Counted from the first letter of the stretch, positions 16,006 to 24,871 are shown. The stretch is 32,478 bases of DNA from Cellulomonas algicola (GCF_003851725.1 NZ_BHYL01000107.1:1-32478), one strand, 5' to 3'. Program-made: numbers and translations. The notes: generated by a model not told the origin, from the sequence alone.

Positions 16006-16356
16006 ATGAGCGAGACCACGCAGACCCAGACGCACGGCGTCCTGCTCACGGACGTGGCGGCGGACAAGGTCCGCAGCCTGCTCGAGCAGGAGGGCCGCGA
16101 CGACCTGCGTCTGCGCGTCGCCGTCCAGCCCGGCGGCTGCTCGGGCCTCATCTACCAGCTGTACTTCGACGAGCGCCTGCTCGACGGCGACGTGACGCGT
16201 GACTACGACGGCGTCGAGGTCGTGGTCGACCGCATGAGCGTCCCCTACCTCGAGGGCGCGACGATCGACTTCGCCGACACGATCGAGAAGCAGGGCTTCA
16301 CGATCGACAACCCGAACGCGGGCTCGGCCTGCGCGTGCGGCGGCTCGTTCAGCTGA
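16006..16356 (+). CDS. erpA: A-type iron-sulfur cluster carrier, ErpA/IscA family
   Basis: 116-residue carrier that receives an Fe-S cluster and inserts it in apo-proteins. The three conserved ligand cysteines are present: one in QPGGCSGLIYQL (about residue 46) and the C-x-C pair in GSACACGGSF at the C-terminus. The family motif FTIDNPNA precedes the latter. ATG at 16006 with AGGAG 5 nt upstream (15996-16000). It is followed by the strongest stem-loop in the window. Likely clients in this region are the Rieske protein QcrA and NadA; that is inference. It converges on the TusA/desulfurase-like pair. Confidence 0.93.
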   Translation: MSETTQTQTHGVLLTDVAADKVRSLLEQEGRDDLRLRVAVQPGGCSGLIYQLYFDERLLDGDVTRDYDGVEVVVDRMSVPYLEGATIDFADTIEKQGFTIDNPNAGSACACGGSFS

Positions 16357-16364
16357 CAACCGAC

Positions 16365-16419
16365 GCCCTGACGAGGGCCCGGCACCGGATCTCGGTGCCG
16401 GGCCCTCGTGCGTCAGGGC
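16365..16419. terminator. Strong terminator after the ErpA-like gene
   Basis: A perfect 16-bp stem: CGAGGGCCCGGCACCG (16372-16387), GATCT loop, CGGTGCCGGGCCCTCG (16393-16408). An outer GCCCTGACG/CGTCAGGGC pair extends it. It lies between convergent genes and can act on both. Confidence 0.85.
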
Positions 16420-16446
16420 TCCGTCGTCAGGCCTCGCGCGTGAACC

Positions 16447-16698
16447 TCACGCGGCAGGGGCGTCCCCGAGGCGGACCGTGAGGCGCCAGACGCCCTCGCC
16501 GTCGGTGCTCGACACCATCGTGTGGCCGCGCATCCGGGCCCAGGCGGGGACGTCGTGCCGCGCCGCCGGGTCGGTCGCGAGCACCGTGAGCTCGCTCCCG
16601 GGCGCCGCGGCGCGCGCGGCCCTCGCGAGCGCGATGACGGGCGCAGGGCAGCGCAGGCCGCGTGCGTCGACCACCAGCGGGTCCGGGTCCTCGGTCAC
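16447..16698 (-). CDS. TusA-like sulfur carrier protein
   Basis: 83 residues, a complete TusA/SirA fold. The sulfur-carrying cysteine sits in DARGLRCPAPVIALARAA, the family CPxP motif, followed by ATDPAARHDVPAWARMRGH. TusA proteins accept persulfide sulfur from a cysteine desulfurase and pass it on. The GTG at 16698 overlaps the stop of the desulfurase-like gene (GTGA), so the two are translated together and probably interact. In related actinobacteria I recall annotations in which the two are fused in one polypeptide; here they are separate. Confidence 0.88.
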   Translation of the reverse strand: MTEDPDPLVVDARGLRCPAPVIALARAARAAAPGSELTVLATDPAARHDVPAWARMRGHTMVSSTDGEGVWRLTVRLGDAPAA

Positions 16699-17915
16699 AG
16701 GCCGTCCACCCCGCCCGCCGCGCGCACGCGCGCGACGACCCCCGGCAGCACGTCGAGGAACCGCTCCACGTCCTCGGCGCGCGTGCCGCGGGGGAGCGCG
16801 AGCCGCACGTTCCCGTGCGTGAGCACCCCCATGGCGGCCAGCACGTGGCTCGGCTCGAGCGAGCTCGAGGTGCACGCCGAGCCGGACGCGACCGCGAAGC
16901 CCAGCGCGTCGAGCGCGGTCACGAGGGCCTCGCCGTCCACGAACAGGGACGAGAAGGTCACGACGTGGGGGAGACGGTCGTCGGCGTCACCGACGACCTC
17001 GGTGTCGGGCACCTCGGCCGCGACGCGCGCGCGGACCCGGTCGACGAGCGCACGCCGAGCGGCGTCGGCGGCGTCCCGGTCGGCGTGCGCCACCTGCAGG
17101 GCGACCGCGGCGGCCAGCGCGGCCGGCACGCTGACACCGCCGGGGAACCAGCGGTCCTCGTCCTCGGGCGCGACCGGCGAGCGCCGGACACCGCGGCGCG
17201 TCACGAGCACGCCGATGCCCGCGGGCCCGCCCCAGTCGCCCGCGTCGGCGGCCAGCACGTCCCACGCGTCGCCGACGTCGGCGTGCCCGAGGCTCGCACC
17301 GGCGTCGACCAGCAGGGGGACCCCGGCCCGGCGCGCGGCCGCGTGGACCTCCGCGACGGGCTGCCGCGTCCCGACCTCGCCGTTCGCGTGCTGGAGCGCG
17401 GCGAGCGCCACCCCGGGCTGCCCGACGGCGTCCACCATGCGCGCGACGTCGACGCGCCCGAGCCCGTCGACCGGGACGTCGACGCGCCGGCCGCCCGACG
17501 ACGCCACCGCGGTGTCGGCCGCGTGCAGCACGGCGGCCCGCTCGACGGTCGGGACCACGACGTCGCCGCCCGCGCGCCGGCGTCCGCGCGCGACCGTGAG
17601 CACGGCCGTGTGGAGGGCCGTGGTGTGCGACGGTGCGAGGTCGACGTCCTCGGTGCGCGCGCCGACGACGGCCGCGATCGCCTCGCGCGCGCCGTCGAGC
17701 AGCAGGCGGGCACGTCGACCCTCGGCGTGCAGACGTCGCGGGTCCGCCCAGCCCTGGTCCAGCGCCTCGACGAACGCGGCCCGCGCCTGCGGCAGCAGGG
17801 GAGCGCGCCCGCCCGCGTCGAGCACCACCCGACGGACCGCTGCGGGGGCAGTGGTGTGCGTCACACCGCGGTCGTCGACGGCCGGGACCGCGGGGGCGTC
17901 GTCACGGGGGCTCAC
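16695..17915 (-). CDS. Cysteine desulfurase-like protein lacking the PLP lysine
   Basis: 406 residues with a class V aminotransferase (NifS/IscS) fold. The C-terminal active-cysteine loop SGSACTSSSLEPSHVLAAMG is nearly identical to that of IscS. The PLP site is not: where IscS has SGHKIYGPKGIG, this protein reads AGDWGGPAGIG, so the Schiff-base Lys becomes Asp and the neighbouring His becomes Gly. The ring-stacking His of TEHKAVL is Arg (VERAAVL), and the Gln of VDATQS is Ala (VDAGAS). It probably cannot act as a normal PLP desulfurase but could relay persulfide to the coupled TusA-like protein. GTG 17915 is used; another GTG at 17864 is possible. Divergent from ctaC. Confidence 0.86.
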   Translation of the reverse strand: MSPRDDAPAVPAVDDRGVTHTTAPAAVRRVVLDAGGRAPLLPQARAAFVEALDQGWADPRRLHAEGRRARLLLDGAREAIAAVVGARTEDVDLAPSHTTALHTAVLTVARGRRRAGGDVVVPTVERAAVLHAADTAVASSGGRRVDVPVDGLGRVDVARMVDAVGQPGVALAALQHANGEVGTRQPVAEVHAAARRAGVPLLVDAGASLGHADVGDAWDVLAADAGDWGGPAGIGVLVTRRGVRRSPVAPEDEDRWFPGGVSVPAALAAAVALQVAHADRDAADAARRALVDRVRARVAAEVPDTEVVGDADDRLPHVVTFSSLFVDGEALVTALDALGFAVASGSACTSSSLEPSHVLAAMGVLTHGNVRLALPRGTRAEDVERFLDVLPGVVARVRAAGGVDGL

Positions 17916-17998
17916 CGGTGCACCGTAGCCCTGACCGGCGCGGTCGTCCGCCGTGCGCGGCCCGGCCGCACGTCGTGGACGTGCGCAGGAGACGTGGT

Positions 17999-18013
17999 GT
18001 GACGGTGCTGACA
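17999..18013 (+). promoter_or_regulatory. GTGACGGTGCTGACA motif upstream of ctaC
   Basis: Lies about 60-75 bp before the predicted ctaC transcription start. It matches, with one extra base, a motif upstream of ctaE (27440-27453). It overlaps a small palindrome, ACGGTG-CTGA-CACCGT (18002-18017). A shared activator or repressor site is inferred. Confidence 0.35.
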
Positions 18014-18062
18014 CCGTGTCGTCATCCGGCGTCGCGAGGACGAAACGTCGTGGTCGGCGCGC

Positions 18063-18068
18063 TAGGCT
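18063..18068 (+). promoter_or_regulatory. -10 candidate TAGGCT for ctaC-ctaD-ctaF
   Basis: TAGGCT in the 236-bp divergent gap predicts a start near 18075 and a leader of about 75 nt. No convincing -35 is seen. Confidence 0.4.
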
Positions 18069-18151
18069 GCACAGGTCGAGGACGAAGGTCCCGGGTGACG
18101 ACCGCCAGCAGCGGGGTCGGGCGCTGACGGGACGTGAGTGAGAGGTCCCCC

Positions 18152-19045
18152 GTGCACCCGGAACACCCCCGCCGGACGCGCCGCCCGGCCCTGCTGACGG
18201 CAGGACTCGCGGCCGTCGTCGTGGTCGCCCTGAGCGGTTGCTCCGATGAGGTCCAACGTGGCTGGCTGCCCGGCTCGTCGGACGCCGAGATCACCGACCA
18301 GACCGCCCGGATCGTCAGCCTGTGGCGCGGTTCGTGGATCGCCGCGCTCATCGTCGGCCTCATCACCTGGGGCCTGATCCTGTGGTGCGTCGCGGTCTAC
18401 CGGAAGCGCAAGAACGACGACGTGCTCCCCGTGCAGCTGCGCTACCACGTGCCGCTCGAGGTCATGTACGTGATCCTGCCGATCTTCATGGTCGGCGTGC
18501 TCTTCTACTACACGAACCGTGACGTCACGGCGCTGCAGGACACCTCCGCGGAGGCCGACATCCACGTGCAGGCCATCGGCAAGCAGTGGAGCTGGGACTT
18601 CAACTACCTCGACGACGACGCGTACGAGACGGGCCAGCACGCGCAGGACGTGGGCGGCAGCTCAGGCGCCCTGGCGGACCAGGTGACGCTGTACCTGCCG
18701 GTCGACGAGCGGGTCGAGTTCACGCTGGACTCGCGTGACGTCATCCACTCGTTCTGGATCCCCTCGTTCCTCTACAAGATGGACATGATCCCGGGGAAGA
18801 CCAACACGTTCCAGGTGACCCCCACCGAGGAGGGCACCTATCTCGGCAAGTGCGCCGAGCTCTGCGGCGAGTACCACTCGTCGATGCTGTTCAACGTGAA
18901 GGTCGTGTCCCGCGAGGAGTTCGACGCGCACATCCAGGAGCTCAAGGACAAGGGCCAGGAGGGCTCGCTGGGGCTCGAGTACAGCCGCCTGCAGGACGTC
19001 GACAGCGTCAGCAGCAGCACCACGCAGGAAGAGAGCGACCACTGA
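18152..19045 (+). CDS. ctaC: Cytochrome c oxidase subunit II
   Basis: Membrane subunit that takes electrons from the bc1 complex through the CuA centre. 297 residues. The N-terminus has a lipoprotein signal with lipobox ALSGC (Cys about residue 30). Two membrane segments follow (about 65-85 and 105-125), then the periplasm-side cupredoxin domain with the QWSWDF motif. The CuA ligands are complete in [17 protein letters not shown] 18152 is chosen because GAGAGG lies 5 nt upstream; an in-frame GTG at 18134 is the alternative. It overlaps ctaD (TGATG). The divergent neighbour is the desulfurase-like gene. Confidence 0.95.
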   Translation: MHPEHPRRTRRPALLTAGLAAVVVVALSGCSDEVQRGWLPGSSDAEITDQTARIVSLWRGSWIAALIVGLITWGLILWCVAVYRKRKNDDVLPVQLRYHVPLEVMYVILPIFMVGVLFYYTNRDVTALQDTSAEADIHVQAIGKQWSWDFNYLDDDAYETGQHAQDVGGSSGALADQVTLYLPVDERVEFTLDSRDVIHSFWIPSFLYKMDMIPGKTNTFQVTPTEEGTYLGKCAELCGEYHSSMLFNVKVVSREEFDAHIQELKDKGQEGSLGLEYSRLQDVDSVSSSTTQEESDH

Positions 19046-20865
19046 TGGCCACCGCCGTGGAGAAGATCCCCGGACTGGCGCCCTCGCGCCAGACGCTCGG
19101 GCGCACGGTGATCAAGTGGATCACCTCCACCGACCACAAGACGATCGGGTACATGTACCTGATCACGTCGTTCGTGTGGTTCGCGATCGGCGGGATCCTC
19201 GCGCTGCTCATCCGCGCCGAGCTGTTCACGCCCGGCATGGAGGTGTTCTCCTCCAAGGAGCAGTACAACCAGGCGTTCACCATGCACGGCACGATCATGC
19301 TGCTGCTATTCGCGACGCCCCTGTTCGCCGGCTTCGCCAACGTGATCATGCCGCTGCAGATCGGCGCGCCCGACGTCGCGTTCCCGCGGCTCAACATGTT
19401 CGCGTACTGGCTGTTCTTCTTCGGCGGCCTCATCGCCGCCGCGGGCTTCCTCACGCCGCAGGGCGCCGCGTCGTTCGGCTGGTTCGCCTACGCACCGCTG
19501 TCGAACACCGTGTACTCACCCGGTGTCGGCGGTGACCTGTGGGTCTTCGGCCTCGCCCTCGGTGGTTTCGGCACGATCCTCGGTGCCGTCAACTTCATCA
19601 CCACGATCGTCACCATGCGCGCGCCCGGCATGACGATGTTCCGGATGCCGATCTTCACCTGGAACACCCTGGTGACGTCGCTCCTGGTGCTCATGGCGTT
19701 CCCGCCGCTGGCCGCCGCGCTGTTCGCGCTCGGTGCCGACCGCCGCCTCGGCGCGCAGGTCTTCAACCCCGAGAACGGCGGCGCCATCCTCTGGCAGCAC
19801 CTGTTCTGGTTCTTCGGGCACCCCGAGGTCTACATCATCGCGCTGCCGTTCTTCGGCATCGTCACCGAGATCCTCCCGGTCTTCAGCCGCAAGCCGATCT
19901 TCGGCTACAAGGGCCTCGTCTACGCAACCATCGCGATCGCCGCCCTGTCCGTGACCGTGTGGGCGCACCACATGTACGTCACCGGCTCGGTGCTGCTGCC
20001 GTTCTTCGCGTTCATGACGATGCTCATCGCGGTGCCGACCGGCGTGAAGTTCTTCAACTGGATCGGCACGATGTGGCGCGGCAAGCTCACCTTCGAGACG
20101 CCGATGCTCTGGACGATCGGCTTCCTCGTCACGTTCCTCTTCGGCGGACTGACGGGCATCATCCTGTCCAGCCCGGCGCTCGACTTCCAGCTCTCCGACT
20201 CGTACTTCGTCGTGGCGCACTTCCACTACGTCGTCTTCGGCACCGTCGTGTTCGCGATGTTCGCGGGCTTCTACTTCTGGTGGCCCAAGATGACCGGCCG
20301 GATGCTCGACGAGCGGCTCGGCAAGATCCACTTCTGGCTGCTGTTCATCGGCTTCCACACGACGTTCCTCGTCCAGCACTGGCTCGGGGTCATCGGCATG
20401 CCCCGCCGGTACGCGGACTACTCGCCCGACGACGGCTTCACGTGGATGAACCAGCTCTCCACGATCGGCGCGGCCGTGCTCGCGGCGTCCACGCTGCCGT
20501 TCCTCTGGAACGTCTACGTCACGTGGCGCAACGCGCCGAAGGTGACCGTGGACGACCCGTGGGGGTACGGCGCCTCGCTCGAGTGGGCGACGTCCTGCCC
20601 GCCGCCGCGGCACAACTTCACGTCGCTGCCGCGCATCCGCTCCGAGCGTCCCGCGTTCGACCTGCACCACCCCGAGGTCGCGGCGATGGACCACGTCGAG
20701 CCCAACCCCGGTCCGTTCGACTGGGAGGCGGACCGCCGCGGTGAGACCGAGGTCGCGGTCGACCGCGTCGTGGAGGGCAAGGGCGAGCCCGAGCAGTCGT
20801 CCACGACGATCGTCGAGGACCGTCCGCAGGACCGTCCCGGCAGCGACAAGGAGGGTGACCGGTGA
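19045..20865 (+). CDS. ctaD: Cytochrome c oxidase subunit I
   Basis: Catalytic heme-copper subunit of the aa3 oxidase that reduces O2 and pumps protons. 606 residues with twelve membrane segments. Ligands visible: low-spin heme His in [11 protein letters not shown] (residue 81), the CuB His and the cross-linked Tyr in FGHPEVYI, the CuB His pair in WAHHMYV, and the a3/a heme His residues in VAHFHYV. The C-terminal ~60 residues form a charged Glu/Asp/Arg-rich cytoplasmic tail. ATG at 19045 shares a base with the ctaC stop (TGATG), and GTGA overlap links it to ctaF. In M. tuberculosis ctaD is elsewhere (from memory); here it is in the ctaC operon. Confidence 0.97.
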   Translation: MATAVEKIPGLAPSRQTLGRTVIKWITSTDHKTIGYMYLITSFVWFAIGGILALLIRAELFTPGMEVFSSKEQYNQAFTMHGTIMLLLFATPLFAGFANVIMPLQIGAPDVAFPRLNMFAYWLFFFGGLIAAAGFLTPQGAASFGWFAYAPLSNTVYSPGVGGDLWVFGLALGGFGTILGAVNFITTIVTMRAPGMTMFRMPIFTWNTLVTSLLVLMAFPPLAAALFALGADRRLGAQVFNPENGGAILWQHLFWFFGHPEVYIIALPFFGIVTEILPVFSRKPIFGYKGLVYATIAIAALSVTVWAHHMYVTGSVLLPFFAFMTMLIAVPTGVKFFNWIGTMWRGKLTFETPMLWTIGFLVTFLFGGLTGIILSSPALDFQLSDSYFVVAHFHYVVFGTVVFAMFAGFYFWWPKMTGRMLDERLGKIHFWLLFIGFHTTFLVQHWLGVIGMPRRYADYSPDDGFTWMNQLSTIGAAVLAASTLPFLWNVYVTWRNAPKVTVDDPWGYGASLEWATSCPPPRHNFTSLPRIRSERPAFDLHHPEVAAMDHVEPNPGPFDWEADRRGETEVAVDRVVEGKGEPEQSSTTIVEDRPQDRPGSDKEGDR

Positions 20866-21260
20866 GGTTCGAGGCGAAGCTCTTCCTCTACGGCCTGCTG
20901 TTCTTCATCCCGGTCGGCCTGATCTACGCGCTGTGGAGCGACGGCGAGCCCGTCGGCACCGTCGGCATCCCGCTCGTCGGCGGCCTCGTCGGCATGATCG
21001 GCGCCTACTTCGCGCTGCTCGCGCGGCGCATCGACGCCCGTCCCGAGGACGACGAGTTCGGCGAGATCGAGCAGGGCGCCGGCGACCAGGGCGTGTTCAG
21101 CCCGTGGAGCTGGTGGCCGCTCGTCATCGGTGCCGCGGCGGCCGTCATGTTCCTCGGCCTCGCGATCGGCTTCTGGGTCGCGATCATCGGCGCGATCCTC
21201 GGCGTCATCGGCCTGGTCGGCTGGGTGTTCGAGTTCTCCCGCGGACAGCACGCGCACTGA
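20862..21260 (+). CDS. ctaF: Cytochrome c oxidase subunit IV, actinobacterial type
   Basis: 132-residue membrane subunit specific to actinobacterial aa3 oxidases. Four predicted membrane segments (about 6-26, 33-53, 85-105 and 107-127). The family start [20 protein letters not shown] and the [16 protein letters not shown] motif are present. GTG at 20862 overlaps the ctaD stop (GTGA). Last gene of the ctaC-ctaD-ctaF operon, followed by a stem-loop. In the obligate bc1-aa3 supercomplex this subunit sits with CtaC, CtaD and CtaE; ctaE is in the other respiratory operon of this window. Confidence 0.94.
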   Translation: MRFEAKLFLYGLLFFIPVGLIYALWSDGEPVGTVGIPLVGGLVGMIGAYFALLARRIDARPEDDEFGEIEQGAGDQGVFSPWSWWPLVIGAAAAVMFLGLAIGFWVAIIGAILGVIGLVGWVFEFSRGQHAH

Positions 21261-21277
21261 CCGGTCCCTGACCGCAC

Positions 21278-21321
21278 GACGGCCCCCTCGGTCCTCGCTC
21301 TGCGCGACCGCGGGGGCCGTC
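21278..21321 (+). terminator. Terminator after ctaF
   Basis: GACGGCCCCC (21278-21287) pairs with GGGGGCCGTC (21312-21321); an inner CGGTC/GACCG pair (21289-21293, 21306-21310) extends the hairpin. It begins 17 nt after the ctaF stop. Confidence 0.75.
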
Positions 21322-21415
21322 GCACGTCCCGGCACGTCGGCCCTGTCGCTCGTCGACCGGCGCGCGGCCCGCGAGGCGCGGGAACGTCACCACCGGGCGG
21401 CACGTCGTTCCCCAG

Positions 21416-21483
21416 GGCGCCAGCGCGTCGCTCATCGCTCCGTGGTACGTGGTCGCGCGGGGCGCCCGCGCGTCGCTCATCGC
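21416..21483. repeat. 45-bp degenerate tandem duplication at the comB 3' end
   Basis: Two 23-bp copies differing at one base (21416-21438 and 21461-21483) are spaced 45 bp apart. Read on the minus strand, each copy begins near ATGAGCGACGCGC. The second copy covers the comB stop codon. The sequence between also shows residual similarity, so this looks like an old tandem duplication. The rest of the 21322-21415 gap shows nothing clear. Confidence 0.6.
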
Positions 21484-22250
21484 CCGAGAGGCGTGACGTC
21501 GACGTAGGCGCCGTCGCGCAGGAGCGGCACCGCCACGCTCGTCCCGACCTCCGCCGCGACCGCCACGTCGGACGCGAAGCCCGCGTCGGTCAGCTCCACC
21601 CCGGTGCGGCTCAGGCGCAGCGCGCGCCCGGGCCGACGGGCGACCTCTCGCCAGGCGGTCAGCGCCGCGGCGGCGCGGGGCGACGCGACCGCAGGAGCGG
21701 TGGTCGTGAGGCCCTCCAAGACGGCTCCAGCACCCCAGACGTCCTCCGGAGCCTGGCGGACGCTCCCGTCGGCCCGACGCTCTCCTGCGGGCACGAGGGC
21801 GACGCGGAGGGGACGCGCTCTCTCGGCCGCGGTGGCAGCGATCCACGCGGCGACCGACGCCGCGTTGCGCAGCGACGCTGCCACCACGGCACGCTCGCCG
21901 GCGCCGAGCAGCCTGCTCAGCGTCGAGCCGTTCGGCGACGGCAGGACGAGTCGTCGCAGGCTGGCCGCCGCCCGTACGGAGCCGGGCGACAACGACACGT
22001 CGCCCGGGCGCGCCTCGGAACGACGGACGGCGAGCACGGCGTCGTGCTGCACGGCGAGCGTCGCCGCGTGCACGTCGTACGCCGCGCACGGCAGCACGGT
22101 GACGCCGCGGTCCGCGGCGACCGACACGGTCGTCGTGAAGGACAGCACGTCCACGACGACGGCCACGTCGACGTCGGTCCCCAGGGAGCGGGCGCCCGAC
22201 GGACCCCACACGAGCCGCACGTCGACGGGTACCTCGTTGTCTCCGCTCAC
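21477..22250 (-). CDS. ComB-family protein (2-phosphosulfolactate phosphatase family)
   Basis: 257 residues. ComB removes phosphate from 2-phosphosulfolactate in coenzyme M synthesis in methanogens; the role of bacterial members without coenzyme M is unclear. Family motifs seen: VVVDVLSFTTTVSVAADRG near the N-terminus, LPSPNGSTLSRLLG and ASLRNAASVAAWIA in the middle, and DVWGAGAVLEGL. GTG at 22250 with AGGAAGG upstream. Codon use is looser than in neighbours, with more GGA, GCT, CGT, AGA and TTG, which suggests recent acquisition. It sits alone between the cta operon and sodA. Confidence 0.86.
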   Translation of the reverse strand: MSGDNEVPVDVRLVWGPSGARSLGTDVDVAVVVDVLSFTTTVSVAADRGVTVLPCAAYDVHAATLAVQHDAVLAVRRSEARPGDVSLSPGSVRAAASLRRLVLPSPNGSTLSRLLGAGERAVVAASLRNAASVAAWIAATAAERARPLRVALVPAGERRADGSVRQAPEDVWGAGAVLEGLTTTAPAVASPRAAAALTAWREVARRPGRALRLSRTGVELTDAGFASDVAVAAEVGTSVAVPLLRDGAYVDVTPLGR

Positions 22251-22298
22251 CCGCCCCTTCCTACCACCGTGCCGTCCGGTGGCGTCCGCGTACGACGA

Positions 22299-22334
22299 AG
22301 GCCGCCCACCCCCGCGGACGGGAGCGGACGGCCT
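22299..22334 (-). terminator. Terminator candidate after sodA
   Basis: AGGCCGCCC (22299-22307) pairs with GGACGGCCT (22326-22334) with one mismatch; it lies 17 nt beyond the sodA stop on the minus strand. Confidence 0.55.
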
Positions 22335-22350
22335 CGTGACGACGCGAGCG

Positions 22351-22977
22351 TCAGGCGGGGACGATGAGGCCCCGCGTCTGCGTCCGGGCGCGGTCGAAGC
22401 GCGCGGCCGCGTCGGCCCAGCTCACGATGTTCCACCACGCCTTGACGTAGTCCGCCTTGACGTTGACGTAGTCGAGGTAGAACGCGTGCTCCCACATGTC
22501 GAGCACGACGACGGGCACGAGACCGAGCGCGATGTTGCTCTGCTGGTCGTAGAGCTGGACGATCACGAGCTTCTCGCCGATCGAGTCCCACGCGAGGATC
22601 GACCAGCCGGAGCCCTGGATGCCGATCGCGTTGGCGGCGAAGTGCTTCTGGAACGCCTCGAACGAGCCGAAGAACTCGTCGATCGCGGCCGCGAGCTCGC
22701 CGGTGGGCTTGTCGCCGCCCTCGGGGGAGAGGTTCTGCCAGAACACCGAGTGGTTCACGTGACCGCCGAGGTTGAACGCGAGGTTCTTCTCGTGCAGGTT
22801 GACGGCGGCCAGGTCGTCCGCCTCGCGCGCCGCGGCGAGCTTCTCGAGGGCCGTGTTGGCACCGGTGACGTAGGCCGCGTGGTGCTTGTCGTGGTGCAGC
22901 TCCATGATCCGGCCGGAGATGTGCGGCTCGAGGGCTGCGTAGTCGTACGGCAGGTCCGGAAGCGTGTAGTCAGCCAT
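22351..22977 (-). CDS. sodA: Superoxide dismutase, Fe/Mn type
   Basis: Cytosolic dismutase of superoxide, 208 residues, normal length. Metal ligands are all visible: His28 in [13 protein letters not shown], the second His in [15 protein letters not shown], and Asp and His in [13 protein letters not shown]. The [10 protein letters not shown] and QGS motifs are of the Mn-preferring kind, but metal choice cannot be fixed by eye. ATG at 22977 with AGAGG about 9 nt upstream. It is monocistronic with stem-loops on both sides. Its place between the oxidase and bc1 operons fits a role in respiratory oxidant defence, though that may be chance. Confidence 0.96.
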   Translation of the reverse strand: MADYTLPDLPYDYAALEPHISGRIMELHHDKHHAAYVTGANTALEKLAAAREADDLAAVNLHEKNLAFNLGGHVNHSVFWQNLSPEGGDKPTGELAAAIDEFFGSFEAFQKHFAANAIGIQGSGWSILAWDSIGEKLVIVQLYDQQSNIALGLVPVVVLDMWEHAFYLDYVNVKADYVKAWWNIVSWADAAARFDRARTQTRGLIVPA

Positions 22978-23044
22978 GCGTGAGTACCTCTCCTGCGTCG
23001 GTGCACGACCGTTCTGGTACGGCCGGGCGGGGTACGAAACGGAT

Positions 23045-23075
23045 CGGGCGGCCCGCCGTTACGGCGAGCCGCCCG
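23045..23075 (-). terminator. Terminator after qcrB
   Basis: CGGGCGGCCCGCCG (23045-23058), TTA loop, CGGCGAGCCGCCCG (23062-23075): 13 of 14 positions pair. It lies 27 nt downstream of the qcrB stop on the minus strand and separates the bc1 operon from sodA. Confidence 0.85.
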
Positions 23076-23101
23076 ACTCCACGGTCAACTCTGGTCCTTG
23101 A

Positions 23102-24871
23102 TCAGCGATTCCGCGTCTCGGGGGACGTCTCGTCCTGCGGATCGACGAGGTGCTGGCCGCCACCGGTGCGGCCGGACGCGCCGGCGAGCTCCGGGGTGCC
23201 GTGCGCCTCGGGGGCCGCCTCGACCTCGCCGTGGTGCCCGTGCGCCGCGTGCGCGGCCTCGAGCTCGGCGGGGGTCACCGGCTCCACCCGGTCCTCGTAG
23301 AAGACCTGCGAGAGCCGCTGGCGGATCGTGTCGCGGCGGTAGCCCTTGCGGCGGACGCCGCGCGAGTCCTCGGCCGGCTCGATCTCGAGCGGGCGGATGG
23401 CCTCGTGCTGCACGCGCAGCCAGCGCTCGTGCGCGTCGAGGGGCTTGTGCACCTCGATGTACTCGCCGCTCGCGAACCGCACGATGCGACCCGTCTCGTG
23501 CCCGTGCAGGACCAGCTCGCGGTCCTTGCGCTGCAGGCCGAGGCAGATGCGCTTGGTGATCCAGAACGCGAACCAGGGGCCGACGAACAGCAGCACGCGG
23601 AAGACCCACGTGATGTCGTTGATCGACAGGTGGAAGTGCGTCGCGATGAGGTCGTTCGACCCGGCGAGCACCAGGATGAAGAACGCCGTGAGCAGCGAGA
23701 CGCCGAACGCGGTGCGGAACGGGCGGTTGCGCGGGCGGTCGAGCACGTGGTGCTCGCGCTTGTCACCGGTCGCGAACGCCTCGATGAACGGGTACAGCGC
23801 GAGCAGCGTGAACAGGATCCCCGGCACCACCATCGCCGGGATGATCACGTTGAGGCTGACCGTGTACTGACCGAGCACGAACTCGGCCTGTCCCGGCATG
23901 AGTCGGAGCGACCCTTCCAGGAACAGCATGTACCAGTCGGGCTGGGCGCCCGCGGACACCGGTGACGGGTCGTACGGGCCGTAGTTCCACACCGGGTTGA
24001 TCGACATCGTCGCGCCCATGAGGGCGATGACGCCGAACACCACGAAGAGGTTGAAGAGCAGCTTGCCGGCGTACACCGGGAGCGCGGGGAAGCCGACGAC
24101 GTTGTTGTTCGTGCGGCCCGAGCCCGGGTACTGCGTGTGCTTGTGCATGACCATGAGCACGAGGTGCAGGCCGATGAGCGCGAGGATCAGCGCCGGCACC
24201 AGCAGGACGTGCACGGTGAACAGGCGCGGGATCAGGTCGGTCCCGGGGAACTCGCCGCCGAACACGAAGTACGACATGTAGCTGCCGATGATCGGGATCG
24301 CCTTGATGACGCCGTCCGTGATCCGCAGGCCGTTGCCGGACAGGACGTCGTCCGGGAGCGAGTAGCCCGAGAAGCCGGCGGCGAGACCGAGGATCAGCAG
24401 CACGAAGCCGACGACCCAGTTGATCTCACGCGGCTTGCGGAACGCACCGGTGAAGAACACGCGCATCATGTGCGTGACGATCGCGGCCATGAAGATCAGA
24501 GCGGCCCAGTGGTGGATCTGCCGCATGAGCAGACCGCCGCGGACCTCGAACGACAGGCGCAGCGTCGAGGCGAACGCCTCGGACATCTCGACGCCGTTCA
24601 TCGACGCCCACGGGCCCTCGTAGTGCGTCTCGCCCATGCTCGGGACGAAGAACAGCGTGAGGAAGACGCCCGAGATGAGCAGCGTCACGAAGCTGTACAG
24701 CGCAATCTCGCCCAGGAAGAACGACCAGTGGTCGGGGAAGACCTTCCGGGCGAAGAACTTGACCGCGTGGCCGAGGCCGGTCCGCTGGTCGAGGTAGTCG
24801 GCGGTCGCGCCGACGGCCCGCGCACCCGCCGACGGCGGGGTCGTGGCCTTGGAGGTGGTCGTGGTCGTCAC
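23102..24871 (-). CDS. qcrB: Cytochrome bc1 complex cytochrome b subunit
   Basis: Membrane diheme subunit that oxidises menaquinol. 589 residues, longer than the mitochondrial protein because of an actinobacterial C-terminal extension (about residues 420-589, hydrophilic, ending with His/Glu-rich sequence). Heme-binding His pairs lie in the second and fourth membrane segments, for example in RQIHHWAALIFMAAIVTHMM and TVHVLLVPALILALIGLHL. The Qo-site motif appears as PVWNYGPYDPSPV rather than the PEWY of other lineages, with PDWYMLFLEGSLR nearby. GTG at 24871 overlaps the qcrA stop (GTGA). Last gene of ctaE-qcrC-qcrA-qcrB. Confidence 0.97.
   Translation of the reverse strand: MTTTTTSKATTPPSAGARAVGATADYLDQRTGLGHAVKFFARKVFPDHWSFFLGEIALYSFVTLLISGVFLTLFFVPSMGETHYEGPWASMNGVEMSEAFASTLRLSFEVRGGLLMRQIHHWAALIFMAAIVTHMMRVFFTGAFRKPREINWVVGFVLLILGLAAGFSGYSLPDDVLSGNGLRITDGVIKAIPIIGSYMSYFVFGGEFPGTDLIPRLFTVHVLLVPALILALIGLHLVLMVMHKHTQYPGSGRTNNNVVGFPALPVYAGKLLFNLFVVFGVIALMGATMSINPVWNYGPYDPSPVSAGAQPDWYMLFLEGSLRLMPGQAEFVLGQYTVSLNVIIPAMVVPGILFTLLALYPFIEAFATGDKREHHVLDRPRNRPFRTAFGVSLLTAFFILVLAGSNDLIATHFHLSINDITWVFRVLLFVGPWFAFWITKRICLGLQRKDRELVLHGHETGRIVRFASGEYIEVHKPLDAHERWLRVQHEAIRPLEIEPAEDSRGVRRKGYRRDTIRQRLSQVFYEDRVEPVTPAELEAAHAAHGHHGEVEAAPEAHGTPELAGASGRTGGGQHLVDPQDETSPETRNR

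Noticed and set aside
14538-16151. Long minus-strand extension of nadA
   Set aside because: It is antisense to the glycerate kinase and the ErpA-like gene; quinolinate synthase begins at 14537.
16447-17915. Desulfurase-like and TusA-like genes as one fusion broken by frameshift
   Set aside because: The GTGA overlap, with a proper stop and a GTG start giving a complete TusA domain, looks like natural translational coupling.
19516-20694. 392-codon minus-strand frame over ctaD
   Set aside because: Antisense shadow rich in Glu/Asp/Arg with no family similarity.
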